A DNA stretch of 35,892 bases, from the NCBI GenBank assembly GCA_905371865.1, contig CAJPNA010000001.1:1-35892 (forward strand). The letters run 5' to 3'. A model generated the notes under the pieces. The model worked only from the letters and a program-made list of their open reading frames with translations. It was not told the origin of the DNA and ran no database searches. The number at the start of each line of letters is the position of its first letter. Within the stretch, counting starts at the first letter, position 1. Source of the DNA: an uncultured Carnobacterium sp. (lineage in GTDB: Bacteria; Bacillota; Bacilli; Lactobacillales; Aerococcaceae). Positions 6,872-13,943 of the stretch are shown here, piece by piece. Both the position numbers and the translations under genes were made by a program.

Positions 6872-8668
6872 TTAAGCGTGTTTTCTTCTATAGACGTCCA
6901 GACCCACGAGAGTCAAGCCGGCAAGGAGCATCAGCACCCCTGAAACAGCAAGTCCCGTGACGTCACTACCTGTCTGCGGAAGTTTCTCAACGCTCGTAGC
7001 ATGCTGACCAGATACATCAGCATGCCCCGCATCCGATGGCTTGTCTTCACCCGTTACACCTGAAGATGGCTTGTCCTTGACGGTCACCGTTGCCTTTGCA
7101 CTTGCCGTTGCACCTTGCGAGTCCTTGACTTCGAAGGTGATACTATAGGTACCTGCAACATTTTTATTGAACCCGCCATTGTCAACGATGGTCACCTTGT
7201 CCGTAAGGTCGCCGTCCTCTTTGTCAACCGCCTTGACGACAAGGCTCTTCAAATCGAAGTCATCGCCAGCAGTAATGGCAGCGTCCTTTACCTCAAGGGT
7301 CGGGGTATCGTTGACGACATGGACCTTCATCGTTCTGGATACCTTCGTGCCATCCTGCAGGGTGTAGTGGTAGACGACGGTATATTCTCCAGCATGAGCC
7401 ATGTCCACGTCTGAAGTGACGTTCAGGTCCGCATAGCCAATGGTCGCGCTGGTGATAGGGTCCTTGCCACCGAGATAATAGCTTGCCGCGTCGAAGAAAT
7501 CGTTGACGTGGAGAGTCACTTCTTTCTCAGCGCTGATGACCCTGTGCATGGACACGTAGAAAGCCTTATCCGGAGAAATCGCATTGCCATTCTCGTCGAC
7601 GAACGTCGCTTTGCCGTTGTGGCTGTTGTGGCTGTAGAGTAGGACGGGCATCACACGCGTGCTGTCGACCTGCGTCACGTACCCGAGCGAGTTTACCCTT
7701 GCGTTGATTGGGTCGGTCTTGATAGCATAGTTGCTCGTCGTATCGTTTGTCACCTTGTCCGTAGCGTACCTGTCGACGGTGTTTACTCTGAGCTGGTGCC
7801 AGATTGAGAACTTGATGAAGTCCTCGGATGCCTGGGGCATCGCCTCCTGCAGCTCAGGGTCGCTGATAGCCTCGAACTTTCCATTGTCCTTGGCGATTGT
7901 GCCGAAGACCTTGTCAGTCATGAGGTCGCTGACCTGCTTGTTCCTGCGGACGCCAATGAGGTTGAGGTTGATGAATTTATATGGGCTAGCTGAGTAGTCA
8001 CTTACCAGAAGATTCGTGTAGGTATCCCACGTAGGGTCGCTCTCCACGTACTTGAGCGGAATCTTGAGCTCAGCAGATGTTCCCGCTGGAAGCTGTCCCT
8101 GTACGTGGATTTCCTTCAGCGTGCTCCAATCTGGCGACACCGTGCCATTTAGCACGTCTTGACGTGCCACATTCGTGCCGTCGGTGAAATAGTAGCGGAT
8201 TGGCAGAGAGGCATCCACGCTCGTGCCAAGCAGGTCACCGGAGATACGGGTGGTGTCGAGCTTCAACTCGTTGTGCTTCTTCGTTCCGACTAACACGTTG
8301 GCCATGTAGATGTATAGATTCACGTTCTTCTGCGTGTTGTCCGTGTTCTTCAGACTGACGTGATACACCATGTCATTCGCCCTGTCGATGTCGAAGATGT
8401 CAGCTCCGTTGGCTGCAGAACTTGAAATCATGTCGTCCGTGTTCACGCCCGCGTACATGTCCGTGCTGCCGTTCGAGGAGCGGTCGCCGTTCGAGGTCAC
8501 GTAGTTGTAGAACTCATAGCCATTGTTCGTCGTAACCTCGGTGCCGTTCGTGCGCACCTCGTTAGGATAGATTGTCTTTAATGACTCGGCTGCATAAGCC
8601 GTTGATGCAAGTCCGGCGCTCATGCCAAGCGTTAGGACTGTGGCTAGTAACACTCTAATTTTCTTCAT
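6872..8668 (-). CDS. LPXTG cell-wall-anchored surface protein with Ig-like domains
   Basis: This 598-residue protein begins with a signal peptide (basic MKKIR, hydrophobic core, cleavage near AYA-AES at about 26) and ends with the sortase signal LPQTG (563-567), a hydrophobic segment and RRKHA. It should be secreted and linked to peptidoglycan by sortase A. The N-terminal 300 residues are not recognised. Two Ig-like repeats precede the anchor: about 410-455 (HAGEYTVVYHYTLQDGTKVS) and about 456-535 (DKEDGDLTDKVT, then AGTYSITFEVKDSQG), the DUF5011 pattern common in surface adhesins. Base composition is much richer in GC than the flanks. The ATG follows AAGGAGG and a good promoter. An adhesin role is inferred. 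Confidence 0.85.
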   Translation of the reverse strand: MKKIRVLLATVLTLGMSAGLASTAYAAESLKTIYPNEVRTNGTEVTTNNGYEFYNYVTSNGDRSSNGSTDMYAGVNTDDMISSSAANGADIFDIDRANDMVYHVSLKNTDNTQKNVNLYIYMANVLVGTKKHNELKLDTTRISGDLLGTSVDASLPIRYYFTDGTNVARQDVLNGTVSPDWSTLKEIHVQGQLPAGTSAELKIPLKYVESDPTWDTYTNLLVSDYSASPYKFINLNLIGVRRNKQVSDLMTDKVFGTIAKDNGKFEAISDPELQEAMPQASEDFIKFSIWHQLRVNTVDRYATDKVTNDTTSNYAIKTDPINARVNSLGYVTQVDSTRVMPVLLYSHNSHNGKATFVDENGNAISPDKAFYVSMHRVISAEKEVTLHVNDFFDAASYYLGGKDPITSATIGYADLNVTSDVDMAHAGEYTVVYHYTLQDGTKVSRTMKVHVVNDTPTLEVKDAAITAGDDFDLKSLVVKAVDKEDGDLTDKVTIVDNGGFNKNVAGTYSITFEVKDSQGATASAKATVTVKDKPSSGVTGEDKPSDAGHADVSGQHATSVEKLPQTGSDVTGLAVSGVLMLLAGLTLVGLDVYRRKHA

Positions 8669-8691
8669 TTACATTCCTCCTTATTTCATAA

Positions 8692-8720
8692 AATATAATA
8701 CATAAATGAGCACTTTGCAA
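8692..8720 (-). promoter_or_regulatory. Promoter of the LPXTG gene
   Basis: TTGCAA (8715-8720) and TATATT (8692-8697) on the minus strand are 17 bases apart, 24 bases from the start codon, with AAGGAGG between. Confidence 0.65.
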
Positions 8721-8726
8721 CAGAAA

Positions 8727-8762
8727 ACGACCCTGAGCAAGTAATTCGCCTGCCAAGGTCGT
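8727..8762 (-). terminator. Probable terminator of the broken foreign frame
   Basis: ACGACC (8727-8732, read on the plus strand) pairs with GGTCGT (8757-8762), just after the stop at 8768; a short T-run follows on the minus strand. The loop is long, so strength is uncertain. Confidence 0.45.
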
Positions 8763-8767
8763 CTTAT

Positions 8768-8974
8768 TTATTCGTGTTCATATTCTTCAACAGGATGCTC
8801 GGATTGCACCTTTTCGTAGACCTCCTGCATGTGGCTTGTGATCCTTCTACCGCCTGTTCGGCTCATCTCGCGGTCAATGGATCTGCTTGCAGCCCTCAAA
8901 CGCTTCTCCGCATCCCACATGTCCTTGCGACTCTCATAAAGACGCTTCTCTCCCTCCTCACGTGCCTGTCTTTG
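8768..8974 (-). pseudogene. 3' fragment of a foreign charged coiled-coil gene
   Basis: The minus strand reads 68 codons to a TAA with highly charged, helix-forming sequence (QRQAREEGEKRLYESRKDMW, later DREMSRTGGRRITSHMQEVY). Its base composition matches the LPXTG gene rather than the host. It begins exactly where the 58-bp repeat ends, and the repeat itself continues the frame as LEEQ before a stop. No start is present. Similar charged tails occur in plasmid and conjugative-element proteins, but the family is not identified. Confidence 0.5.
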
Positions 8975-9032
8975 CTGTTCCTCCAGAGTTTATCACGTCT
9001 ATTATACCGTCTTTTAGTGGAAATAAAAAGGC
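8975..9032. repeat. 58-bp direct repeat, right copy
   Basis: Identical to 6475-6532. It still carries the TATAAT box (9001-9006) and GGAGGAACAG ribosome site, but no start codon follows; the foreign fragment begins instead. This is the orphan promoter copy. Confidence 0.95.
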
Positions 9033-9050
9033 AACCCCTCCATACAAAAA

Positions 9051-9077
9051 AGCTACTCTAACCGTGTCAGAGTAGCT
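9051..9077 (-). terminator. Terminator of the YdcF-type gene
   Basis: AGCTACTCT (9051-9059) pairs perfectly with AGAGTAGCT (9069-9077); TTTTTTG follows on the minus strand, directly after the gene's stop. Confidence 0.8.
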
Positions 9078-9083
9078 CCACTA

Positions 9084-10115
9084 TTACCATAAAATTCCCT
9101 TATAAGAGAGAGTAATCGCCATTGCCAGAAGCAAGTAAAAACCGATAAACATCCATTTCATTTTCACACAAAGAGCCACATACTCCCGGATGAAAGCAGA
9201 AGGAATATAATAGCTCGCGGTTGTACAGCCAAGCCCATCCCCTTGCATGCCGATCATCTTGGCGTAGGTACTGGTTCGAAAGACATGATAGTCATTCGTT
9301 ACAAATAAGAATCGTGGTTCTTTGAGGATTGTTTCGCCTAATCGTTTTGAGAATAATAAATTCTCATAGGTCGTTCTCGACTCTTCTTCGAGTAATACGG
9401 ACTCTCTTGGAACATCTGTTTCTTCCATTAAGTAATTCAAAATCGCCTGCGCTTCCGAAATCTTCTCATCGGCTCCTTTTCCACCACTTGCGATCAGTTT
9501 GATAGTTGGATTTTTTGATTTTTTAAAAGCCTCGACCGCCTTATCAATCCGACGTTTTAAAAGAGGTGTTACCCGTTCTCCGTCTAATAATCCAGCTCCA
9601 TGAATAATGCTGAAATCATACTGTGTTCTATTTGGAATAAACACATACAAAATCGAGTAAAATAGGAATCCAAAAAAGGCAAATCCAAAAATGACATAGG
9701 TGTAGACAAAAAAGATTAAGACAATATTCACCCAGTGATTTTCATAAAAATACTGATTATTGAGCGCACGAATTATCATCACACCAAAGAATAGTAAAAT
9801 CAAAAAGCCCATCCCAAGCGATAAGAAATTCGACTTAGATTTTCCCTCACGCTTTAGAAGAACGATTCCGTTATAAATAAAGAAAAAGCCGCTTAGGAAA
9901 ATTAAAAAGGGCACGCCTAAAAATCCTACCATTAACACGAGAAGATGTCCTGCCTCGCTTCCAGATTGATAAACCGCTTGAACTACTGATAAATATCCAA
10001 AAAACACCGCAATAATAAGGAGGGCGGGGTTCCATAAACTGCGATTATCCCGCCACATTGAAAAAATCAGAGCTGCTACTACAACTCCTGTAATCAGATA
10101 CATTCCCACTTTCAT
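9084..10115 (-). CDS. YdcF/DUF218-family membrane protein
   Basis: This 343-residue protein has five or six hydrophobic segments in the first 165 residues, then a DUF218 domain (about 165-320) with IIHGAGLLDGERVTPLL, LIASGGKGADEKISEAQ and LLEEESRTTYENL, and a final hydrophobic segment near the C-terminus. This is the layout of the YdcF/SanA/ElyC group, linked in other bacteria to envelope integrity; the reaction is not established. The GGAGG motif is only one base from the first ATG (10115). A GTG at codon 3 is better spaced and may be the true start. The gene was probably next to the methyltransferase gene before the LPXTG insert arrived. Confidence 0.8.
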   Translation of the reverse strand: MKVGMYLITGVVVAALIFSMWRDNRSLWNPALLIIAVFFGYLSVVQAVYQSGSEAGHLLVLMVGFLGVPFLIFLSGFFFIYNGIVLLKREGKSKSNFLSLGMGFLILLFFGVMIIRALNNQYFYENHWVNIVLIFFVYTYVIFGFAFFGFLFYSILYVFIPNRTQYDFSIIHGAGLLDGERVTPLLKRRIDKAVEAFKKSKNPTIKLIASGGKGADEKISEAQAILNYLMEETDVPRESVLLEEESRTTYENLLFSKRLGETILKEPRFLFVTNDYHVFRTSTYAKMIGMQGDGLGCTTASYYIPSAFIREYVALCVKMKWMFIGFYLLLAMAITLSYKGILW

Positions 10116-10198
10116 TCCTCCAATTCTACTCTTGTATTATAACAAACTCCCAAGAGAAACGATAATCTGAAAAGAAATGAAGTGGAATACTAAGCGCC

Positions 10199-10495
10199 TT
10201 AGAAATTTTGAGGTTTCAACTGAATATCCACCTCATATCCATTTTTGTAAGCTAGTTCAATTAACGTCGATAGACTAGGCGTTCCTTCCCCACGCTCCAA
10301 CCTAGCCAGTGCTGTCCGTTTAAACCCTACTTTCTTTGCATATTCCTCTCTGGATAAATTACTTTCCATTCTAAGACGAATGATACGGAGTACAGCCCTA
10401 TGTCTCGCCAATTCTTTCGCTACATCCTCTTTAAAGTTCGGATAGCGCGATGCAATAATCGAGAATGTCTCTTCTCTTAAAGAACTCACTGCCAT
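10199..10495 (-). CDS. XRE-family HTH regulator, antitoxin-like
   Basis: This 98-residue protein has a helix-turn-helix in its second half: SREEYAKKVGFKRTALARLE followed by RGEGTPSLSTLIELA, the Cro/C1 pattern. The N-terminal 35 residues are helical and charged. The ATG follows GGAAGGGGTGA, a strong ribosome site located inside the upstream 90-codon gene, so the two genes overlap by 65 bases in different frames. Small XRE proteins behind a small partner gene are often antitoxins that repress their own promoter. The 34-bp palindrome before the first gene is the likely operator. HigA-like function is inferred only. Confidence 0.75.
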   Translation of the reverse strand: MAVSSLREETFSIIASRYPNFKEDVAKELARHRAVLRIIRLRMESNLSREEYAKKVGFKRTALARLERGEGTPSLSTLIELAYKNGYEVDIQLKPQNF

Positions 10496-10703
10496 TCACC
10501 CCTTCCATAATATCTTCTACTTCGAAAACCAAATACATAATTCCTTTTTCTTTGTCATACTCTCCCCATTTTTCGATCATCTCCGGAGTCACACCTTCTT
10601 CTTCAATCAGTTGTAAAATTGCTGCCGCCTTTACCATTCTCCCATACGGCATTGTCATTAACTCTTCAAAGTTCTGCTTTGTAAATTCACGTTTATACCT
10701 CAT
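10431..10703 (-). CDS. Unknown 90-residue protein, partner of the XRE regulator
   Basis: The protein begins at ATG 10703 behind ACGGAGGTG. It contains FTKQNFEELMTMPYGRMVKA, then an acidic helical stretch (LQLIEEEGVTPEMIEKWG), a strand-like YLVFEVED and a C-terminal RRDILDYCIALSEL. An in-frame ATG at 10811 would place the start upstream of the palindromic operator and is rejected. It is not recognised as a HigB or RelE toxin. Its 3' end overlaps the XRE gene by 65 bases. With the palindrome in front and the HTH gene behind, it forms a compact two-gene cassette in which it could be a toxin or a co-regulator. Confidence 0.6.
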   Translation of the reverse strand: MRYKREFTKQNFEELMTMPYGRMVKAAAILQLIEEEGVTPEMIEKWGEYDKEKGIMYLVFEVEDIMEGVNGSEFFKRRDILDYCIALSEL

Positions 10704-10727
10704 AAATACACCTCCGTTTTCCTTGAG

Positions 10728-10761
10728 TGTAACATTTTTGTTACGTAACAAAAATGTTACA
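10728..10761. promoter_or_regulatory. 34-bp perfect palindrome, likely double operator
   Basis: The two 17-base halves are exact reverse complements. Within it lie two adjacent 16-bp dyads, each GTAACA-N4-TGTTAC (spacers TTTT and AAAA). It is 25 bases upstream of the 90-codon gene's ATG, where an autoregulatory XRE protein would bind. Confidence 0.75.
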
Positions 10762-10837
10762 TCTTGCTTTTTTTGGATACTTTTTTGCTCCAAAAAGCCT
10801 ATCATTCTCATGTTTTTTATGTATAAACATCAACAAA

Positions 10838-10873
10838 AAAGTTGCTTTTCCACCGTGGTAGAAAAGCAACTTT
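10838..10873 (-). terminator. Rho-independent terminator
   Basis: GTTGCTTTTC (10841-10850) pairs with GAAAAGCAAC (10861-10870), with three further A-T pairs outside and ACC/GGT inside; TTTTTTG follows on the minus strand. It is the second terminator between the ABC exporter and the 90-codon gene. Confidence 0.75.
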
Positions 10874-10973
10874 GTCATTCGCTATTTCATTGTGCCGTTT
10901 CTTTTAACATACCATCTATTCATGTAAACTTTTGGAAAAAATGGCTAATTCACTCTGAAATTCATGAAATGCA

Positions 10974-11015
10974 AAAAAGAGTAGTTTCACTATAAGAAGT
11001 AAAACTACTCTTTTT
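10974..11015. terminator. Bidirectional terminator after the ABC exporter
   Basis: Two 14-base arms (10974-10987 and 11002-11015) pair perfectly and end in A-runs and T-runs on either side, so both strands have a U-tract. It lies 14 bases past the permease stop. Confidence 0.8.
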
Positions 11016-11028
11016 GAGGTTTTATAGT

Positions 11029-11730
11029 CTAGTTTTGTGCTTTTGGTTTCAATAGGAAGAAGTTTAACACGATGAGCACAGCCATCCACACGATTGGAAC
11101 GAGCATGCTTTGGAAGTTCAACGTGAATCCTTTGTCTAAGAAGAAATCGATGAAGTTCCCCATGAATGTGTAATGAGCCACTTTTGAAATAGACTCACTA
11201 AATTGAGAGAACATCGGTAAAAATGCAACAGCCATCATCGGAATGACTCCATTCACTTGTGCTTTCGCTTGTGTATCGGTCACTGCCCCCACCAATAAAT
11301 TCACTAAGATAACACAAACAGCAACACTTATCATCACTACTACATATTCCACTAAATGATTCGAAAGATTCACATTTAAAATGAGCGGGAAGCTAACAAT
11401 CGTAATGCAGCCAAGGATAATTGGATAGAATAAGATGGAAATTAGATACTCTGCTGAATGAATTCCACTAAGGAATAAGGTTTTCAAATTCTTTTTCTCT
11501 TTTTCTTCCGCTAACATAATTGTAATCATAGTTCCCATCGATAAACTAAACGCGAGCGGTAACATAATAAACAAGATTTGAAGCGATTTGCTTGGGTCAT
11601 GGTCTGGATTTAAAAACCGATCATAGAGAACGAGTAAAGCATATGGGAAAATAATTTGGAACAACATTGCTCCATTGCTTAAAATCATTTGTGTACGTAG
11701 CCAAATTAAGGCGCTAATTCTTCTAATCAT
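11029..11730 (-). CDS. ABC-2 type exporter permease
   Basis: This 233-residue integral membrane protein has about six hydrophobic segments, including LQIIFPYALLVLYD-like and LMVGAVT-like stretches, in the ABC-2 permease arrangement. The short cytoplasmic EEKEKKNLKTL loop after the second segment is a typical coupling element of this family. It pairs with the upstream ATPase, whose stop overlaps its start by eight bases, indicating translational coupling. Two-component exporters of this sort handle peptides, drugs or lipids; the cargo cannot be read. The pair ends at the bidirectional terminator. Confidence 0.8.
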   Translation of the reverse strand: MIRRISALIWLRTQMILSNGAMLFQIIFPYALLVLYDRFLNPDHDPSKSLQILFIMLPLAFSLSMGTMITIMLAEEKEKKNLKTLFLSGIHSAEYLISILFYPIILGCITIVSFPLILNVNLSNHLVEYVVVMISVAVCVILVNLLVGAVTDTQAKAQVNGVIPMMAVAFLPMFSQFSESISKVAHYTFMGNFIDFFLDKGFTLNFQSMLVPIVWMAVLIVLNFFLLKPKAQN

Positions 11731-12547
11731 TTAATTTCTCTCCTGTCAATTGAATAAAGATTTCTTCAAGGGTTGGTTCCATCGAGTGCATCATTTCCAC
11801 TGTCGTTAAGTCTTGCTCTTTTAACGCTTCAAAAGGCACTACTTTTTCAGTATGGTCTTTAAACGTTACTTTCACTCGTTTTTCTTTATTGTATTTTTGG
11901 ATAATATCTCGTGGTGTTCCAATTTCTACTAAGTCCCCTTGGTTAAGCAAGGAAATGCGGTCACACATCTCGGTTGCTTCCACCATGTCATGCGTTGTAA
12001 GGAAAATCGTTGTCCCACTTTCCTTCAGCTCGTTTAATAATCGGTGGATTTTTTGTGAGGTCATCGGATCTAAACCACTCGTTGGTTCATCTAAAAAGAG
12101 TAATTCTGGTTTGTTGAGGAGCGCTCTTGCTAGAAACATTCTTTGGCGCATCCCTGTAGAAAGTTTTTCTGCAATCACCTTTTTACTATCCAGGAGTCCT
12201 ACTTGTTCTAATACTTCATCAACTCGGCTATTTGGAAGTCCATATATTTTTGCGTAAACGATGAGGTTTTTCTCGAGGGACAATTTTTCATAATATCCAC
12301 TGGAATCACCGACTAATCCGATATGCGCTAAATCTTCTGGCGCTAAATTCTTCGTCTCTTTTCCAAGGAGCTCTGTCGTTCCTTCATCAGCTTTCAATTG
12401 TCCAGTTAAAATATTGATGAGAGTTGTCTTCCCCGCTCCACTTGGTCCTAAGAACCCAAAAATTTCTCCTTTATCGACATTGAATTCAATTTGGTTTAAT
12501 GCTGTCTTGTTTCCAAAACGTTTGCTAATTTGATGTACTTTAATCAT
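11723..12547 (-). CDS. ABC transporter ATP-binding protein
   Basis: This 274-residue protein is a complete ABC ATPase. It has Walker A GPSGAGKT (34-41), the signature LSTGMRQ (129-135), Walker B LLFLDEP (149-155) and the switch histidine in LTTHDMVEA. The last 70 residues resemble the extra C-terminal domain common in ABC-2 exporter ATPases. The ATG at 12547 follows CACGGAGGCAGACC; an in-frame upstream ATG at 12589 would contain that ribosome site. Its product should sit on the inner face of the membrane and drive the adjacent permease. The upstream region holds TGACT/AGTCA half-sites that may bind a regulator. Confidence 0.9.
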   Translation of the reverse strand: MIKVHQISKRFGNKTALNQIEFNVDKGEIFGFLGPSGAGKTTLINILTGQLKADEGTTELLGKETKNLAPEDLAHIGLVGDSSGYYEKLSLEKNLIVYAKIYGLPNSRVDEVLEQVGLLDSKKVIAEKLSTGMRQRMFLARALLNKPELLFLDEPTSGLDPMTSQKIHRLLNELKESGTTIFLTTHDMVEATEMCDRISLLNQGDLVEIGTPRDIIQKYNKEKRVKVTFKDHTEKVVPFEALKEQDLTTVEMMHSMEPTLEEIFIQLTGEKLND

Positions 12548-12615
12548 GGTCTGCCTCCGTGCTTGTTCTTGATGATTTAACTTTATCAAAAACCAAGGTC
12601 ACTCTGTAGGCCCTT

Positions 12616-12645
12616 CAGTCACGAAGTACCATGACTAAAGTCACG
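12616..12645 (-). promoter_or_regulatory. Possible operator upstream of the ABC exporter
   Basis: A dyad TGACT-AA-AGTCA (12632-12643) is preceded by another AGTCACG half-site (12617-12623). The paired half-sites lie about 70-90 bases upstream of the ATPase gene, where a response regulator could bind. No regulator gene is in the window. Confidence 0.35.
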
Positions 12646-12760
12646 ATAAAAAAACGTCCCCAGAATTTGACAACTTCTATCAAAGAACCAGGAAAATATC
12701 CGTTTCTTTCAGATATTTTCGGAACCCTTTTCATTATTGTTATAAAAGCAATTTGAGCCC

Positions 12761-12789
12761 TTTACTTTCCAACAGATTACGACTATAAT
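12761..12789 (+). promoter_or_regulatory. Promoter of the plus-strand GNAT gene
   Basis: TTTACT (12761-12766) and TATAAT (12784-12789) are 17 bases apart, followed by AAAGGGGG before the ATG. Confidence 0.7.
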
Positions 12790-12815
12790 GCAGGTAGAGA
12801 AAGGGGGTAACGATT

Positions 12816-13370
12816 ATGAACGTACCTACACTAGAATCACAACGTATCACTCTTAGGCCCTTTCACGAAACTGACATGGAGATTATCAAGTCTTTGCTAA
12901 ACGATCCTTTAGCAACGTCTAACCTTCCATGGGTATCTGCACCGTCTCACTTAAATGCAGAGAACTTTTATACACGACTAATCGCGAATTCTCCGTACTT
13001 TTTTATCATCGAAATGAAGAATTACGACCTTCCAATTGGCTTTATGAAAGTCTCCACAGAGCAAAACAATCTAATGGATTTCGCATTATTGCAAGAATAC
13101 TGGCAACGTGATGTTTTAATTGAAGCTTTTCAATTAATTCAGCCGTACCTCGTTCAACAAGGAATTCCGAGCCTTTCAATACAAATTGCAAGTGACCATG
13201 AAGACTCTTGTAATTTCGCCAAACGTACTGGATTTTTATATGAATACTCCTATTCCATTGAAGATGGAAGCACGGTCCGTCTTTATCAGAAGATTCTCAA
13301 TCCTCAAAAAGCTAGATTTAGTCCAGATATGTGGAAAGAAAATTCCGAACACTTTATCGAAGCCATTTAG
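12816..13370 (+). CDS. RimJ/RimL-type GNAT acetyltransferase
   Basis: This 184-residue protein opens with LESQRITLRPFHETDMEI, the typical start of RimJ/RimL-like GNAT proteins that acetylate N-terminal amines or small molecules. The central region (FFIIEMKNYDLPIGFM, ALLQEYWQRDVLIEAF) matches the fold, and FAKRTGFLYEYSYSIEDG resembles the C-terminal part. The acetyl-CoA loop is poor: the expected Q/R-x-x-G-x-G/A appears as QEYWQRDV, without its glycines. Activity is therefore uncertain. The gene has its own promoter and terminator and is one of only two plus-strand genes here. Confidence 0.75.
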   Translation: MNVPTLESQRITLRPFHETDMEIIKSLLNDPLATSNLPWVSAPSHLNAENFYTRLIANSPYFFIIEMKNYDLPIGFMKVSTEQNNLMDFALLQEYWQRDVLIEAFQLIQPYLVQQGIPSLSIQIASDHEDSCNFAKRTGFLYEYSYSIEDGSTVRLYQKILNPQKARFSPDMWKENSEHFIEAI

Positions 13371-13380
13371 ATGCAAAAGC

Positions 13381-13409
13381 ACCGACTGGAATCCCAGTCG
13401 GTGTTTTTT
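13381..13409 (+). terminator. Rho-independent terminator of the GNAT gene
   Basis: ACCGACTGG (13381-13389) pairs perfectly with CCAGTCGGT (13394-13402) around a four-base loop and is followed by a run of six T residues. Confidence 0.9.
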
Positions 13410-13480
13410 CGAAAAAGTTTCTTTTATCCCCTTACCAACAAGCTCAAAGTATTTCTTCAAAAAATGCACAAATAAAATAG

Positions 13481-13668
13481 ATGATTACGGAGTACCTTAC
13501 AGATTCTATAGGAATGGAATTAACGAGTGTAACCGAAATGAATTAGGGCGTCCGTTGGTTTTATCAACATGACGCCCTTTGAAGTTCGGTAGGCAAAGAG
13601 ACCTTGGCTCTTGCCGGTACAGTTATTTCCATTCTTATGAAGATATCCTTAAAAGTGCGAACTAATCC
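13481..13668 (+). repeat. Structured intergenic repeat, copy R1
   Basis: Imperfect terminal inverted arms (GGAATGGAATTAAC near 13511; GTTATTTCCATTCTT near 13621) enclose a hairpin (AGGGCGTC with GACGCCCT) followed by TTTGAAG, AGACCTTGG and CCGGTAC. It is the more decayed member of a tandem pair with R2; even the sequence outside the arms is duplicated. No reading frame is credible here. Confidence 0.75.
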
Positions 13669-13738
13669 TAGGAGACCCTATCCTCTTAATGACAACTTCA
13701 AAGCATTTCCAAAAAATAAAAAGCACAAACTAAATAGT

Positions 13739-13921
13739 GATTACGAAGTATCCTAGGGATTCTATAGTAATGGAAATAACGAACGTAACCGAAATGAATT
13801 AGGGCGTCAGTTGATTCATCAACTTGACGCCTTTGAAGTTCGGTAGGCAAAGAGACCTTGGCTCTTGCCGGTACAGTTATTTCCATTACTATGAAGATAT
13901 CCGTAAGGATACGCAGTAATC
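13739..13921 (+). repeat. Structured intergenic repeat, copy R2
   Basis: The clearest copy. The 16-bp arms TAGTAATGGAAATAAC and GTTATTTCCATTACTA pair perfectly, and pairing continues outward to GATTAC/GTAATC at the ends. Inside are GGGCGTCA-GTTGA/TCAAC-TTGACGCC, a CCGAA/TTCGG pair and a GCAAAGAGACCTTGGCTCTTGC hairpin ending CCGGTAC. R1 and R2 differ in the hairpin but keep its pairing. Confidence 0.8.
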
Positions 13922-13943
13922 ATTCATGCACTATTAAGCACTT

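Larger units (their letters stand above)
6533..8974. mobile_element. Horizontally acquired insert carrying an LPXTG gene
   Basis: The segment is flanked by exact 58-bp direct repeats and carries a gene visibly richer in G and C (codons such as GTC, ACC, GAC, CTG) than its neighbours. It contains no transposase or integrase. It includes an IS-like inverted repeat (6579-6637) and a broken foreign reading frame (8768-8974). Single-crossover integration or a large tandem duplication explains the long repeats better than a normal transposition, whose target duplications are far shorter. Confidence 0.5.

Noticed and set aside
8774..9075. Plus-strand frames across the right 58-bp repeat
   Set aside because: No ribosome site, odd composition, and they lie opposite the foreign fragment and the terminator.
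13186..13886. Frames across R1 and R2
   Set aside because: No start signals, and they cross repeat boundaries; the sequence is better explained as structured repeats.
13440..13921. CRISPR array
   Set aside because: Only two long copies with no short regular repeat-spacer pattern and no cas genes.
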